A stretch of DNA of 33,554 nucleotides from Branchiostoma floridae (Eukaryota; Chordata; Leptocardii; Amphioxiformes; Branchiostomatidae). The DNA is taken from contig NC_049997.1 in NCBI RefSeq assembly GCF_000003815.2, positions 2,546,864-2,580,417 of the forward strand, written 5' to 3'. A program made the translations under genes and the position numbers. Of this stretch, positions 1-33,554 are shown one piece after another. Numbering within the stretch: the stretch's first letter is position 1; each line of letters opens with the position of its first letter. Under the pieces are notes generated by a model. The model searched no databases, was not told the origin of the DNA, and saw only the letters and a program-made list of their open reading frames with translations.

Positions 1-19
1 ATACAGTTTGAGCTACCAG

Positions 20-32199
<32,180 letters not shown>

Positions 32200-32740
32200 T
32201 GTTTAGCCCTCAACCAGCCAAATATGATCTAATCTACAGCAGCGAATGTGCCAGACGCCACCAACTGGTGGTCTTACATTACAAATTGTTATTTTCCTAG
32301 AACTATGATTGTAGAGTGGAATTTGTTGCCATCAAGTACTGGAATACTCATTAGATAGCTTTAAGCAACGCTTTCATGTGCAAAGTTTAGTTGTGACCGG
32401 TCCTCCAGTATAATATAAACAGCTTTCACCGTGCCTCGTGCTTGCATCTTACACCGAAGAGCGGTTATTTATACCGGCTATGCTGAGATACAGAATACAG
32501 AGATACAGATGCATTCAGACAGAAAACTGAAATTATTTCAGACATTATGATTGACATTAATTACTCTTATTCATCATGAAAGAGTTAGCTAACAGAGCAA
32601 GTCAAACATTTTCCTAAAGCTTATATAGCTTAAGAAGTAATTGCTAGGTCTTGATTATATATTACTGTGAGTAAGAGCATTAAAAGATGCTGGACATCAG
32701 AAGGACATAAAGGTCAATAAAGTACATGTGGTATTCATAT
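32200..32740 (+). other. NALCN: NALCN 3' UTR (probable)
   Basis: AT-rich sequence after the stop with no further exon. The first good poly(A) signal with a GT-rich follow-up is at 32716-32721. Confidence 0.7.
32716..32721 (+). terminator. Probable polyadenylation signal AATAAA
   Basis: AATAAA followed by GTACATGTGGTATT, a GT-rich stretch suited to cleavage about 15-30 bp on. It lies about 520 bp after the stop codon. An ATTAAA near 32680 is an alternative. Confidence 0.6.
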
Positions 32741-33554
32741 TCTTAGCATTTTATTATGTTCCAATTATTCAAGAATGATGTATAGTGATTACTTGGGAAT
32801 ATTTAATATTGTGCAGTGTATTTCTCAGTCTTGGAAGTATTATGTACATTCTATTCCTACAATTGTGATTTGTGATCAGTAACTTACTGATGGCATAGCT
32901 TTGACTCAAGTTGTGTTGTAACCTTTGTGATATACATGACTGTATATGTTTGGGTACACTTTTTGTATTGCATAGACACAGTGATGTTACAATTACTCTG
33001 CATGTACACAGTACAATGTGTAATTTGACATTTGCACTCATTTCTGAATACTGTACATGTGTTACCTCATGGTTTAGTAGAATTGAAGCTGATCTGATCC
33101 TATTTGACTGATAGTATAAATTCTAAGACTAATAGTGTACTCTTTCTATTGATTACAATAATAACTGTATTGTTCAACATATTGTATGTGACACAAAGTA
33201 TGATAACATGTTCAACAACTAAAGGAAAGTTATGTCAAACACAGATAGCAGAAGACTATTACTTCATGCACATTCCTTCATATCAACATGTATTAGACCA
33301 GGCGACTGTAGTTGAATCAACAGGAAAGGGGCAGTGTTCTTTGAAGACTGATTCCTGGATTCAGGCATTCATGTCAAAGTCGAACTGTTTTATTATCAGC
33401 CAAATGGATGATCTGTCTCGAAAGACAGTGCACTCAGGGCAAGGTAGAAGCCAGATAGACAGCAGCATGGGCAAAGATATGCAGAAAGCTATTTAAGTTA
33501 CAAGGAAGGGAAGTTTCCTGATAAGCTACACTGTGGATCAAGTAGTGGGAGAGA
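32741..33554. other. Downstream sequence, no gene supported
   Basis: AT-rich sequence with one 130-codon + strand open frame (33104-33496). That frame has a hydrophobic start and no family resemblance; it may be chance or part of a longer 3' UTR. No other element seen. Confidence 0.5.

Noticed and set aside
33104-33496. 130-codon ORF downstream of NALCN
   Set aside because: No recognisable domain, AT-rich context and no splice or promoter context; likely chance or 3' UTR.

Overview
The window is animal nuclear DNA. About 32 kb of it is the 3' two-thirds of one intron-rich gene on the + strand, an orthologue of NALCN, the sodium-leak channel of the four-domain voltage-gated channel superfamily. 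Thirty-eight coding exons (E2-E39), and probably the tail of one more (E1), chain together in frame. They run from domain II segment S2 to a stop codon at 32197-32199. E2-E39 total 3873 nt, or 1290 codons plus stop. Gene structure, transposon types and low-copy tandem repeats suggest an invertebrate deuterostome, most likely an amphioxus (Branchiostoma). The species is an inference; the gene identity rests on continuous family similarity.

Layout: domain II is encoded at 274-4440, the II-III linker at 4612-11131, domain III at 11489-20819, the III-IV linker at 21223-21316, domain IV from 21748 to about 26359, and the C-terminal tail at 27656-32199. A 3' UTR with a likely poly(A) signal at 32716-32721 follows. 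Introns hold many mobile elements: a LINE with an inverted 5' half (12464 to about 16788), a TTAA-type MITE beside it (16793-17326), pogo/mariner-like TIR elements (6962-7742, 20302-20461, 22985-23875, 26584-27507), seven copies of one foldback MITE, a hAT-like MITE (28170-28509), a tRNA-derived SINE and smaller fragments.

Three things stand out. (1) The introns contain 23 sites resembling the RE1/NRSE element bound by the neuronal repressor REST. Eleven match the 17-bp consensus NTYAGMRCCNNRGMSAG perfectly, and all lie on the same strand as this neuronal channel gene. (2) At least five introns carry tandem copies of an adjacent exon-intron boundary; the largest is a 123-bp-period array in which each unit carries an exon end, a splice donor and an RE1-like site. 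(3) The domain III selectivity-filter residue is glutamate (SLEGW) where vertebrate NALCN has lysine. With domains II and IV also glutamate, this predicts a calcium-channel-like EEEE ring if domain I, outside the window, keeps its conserved glutamate.
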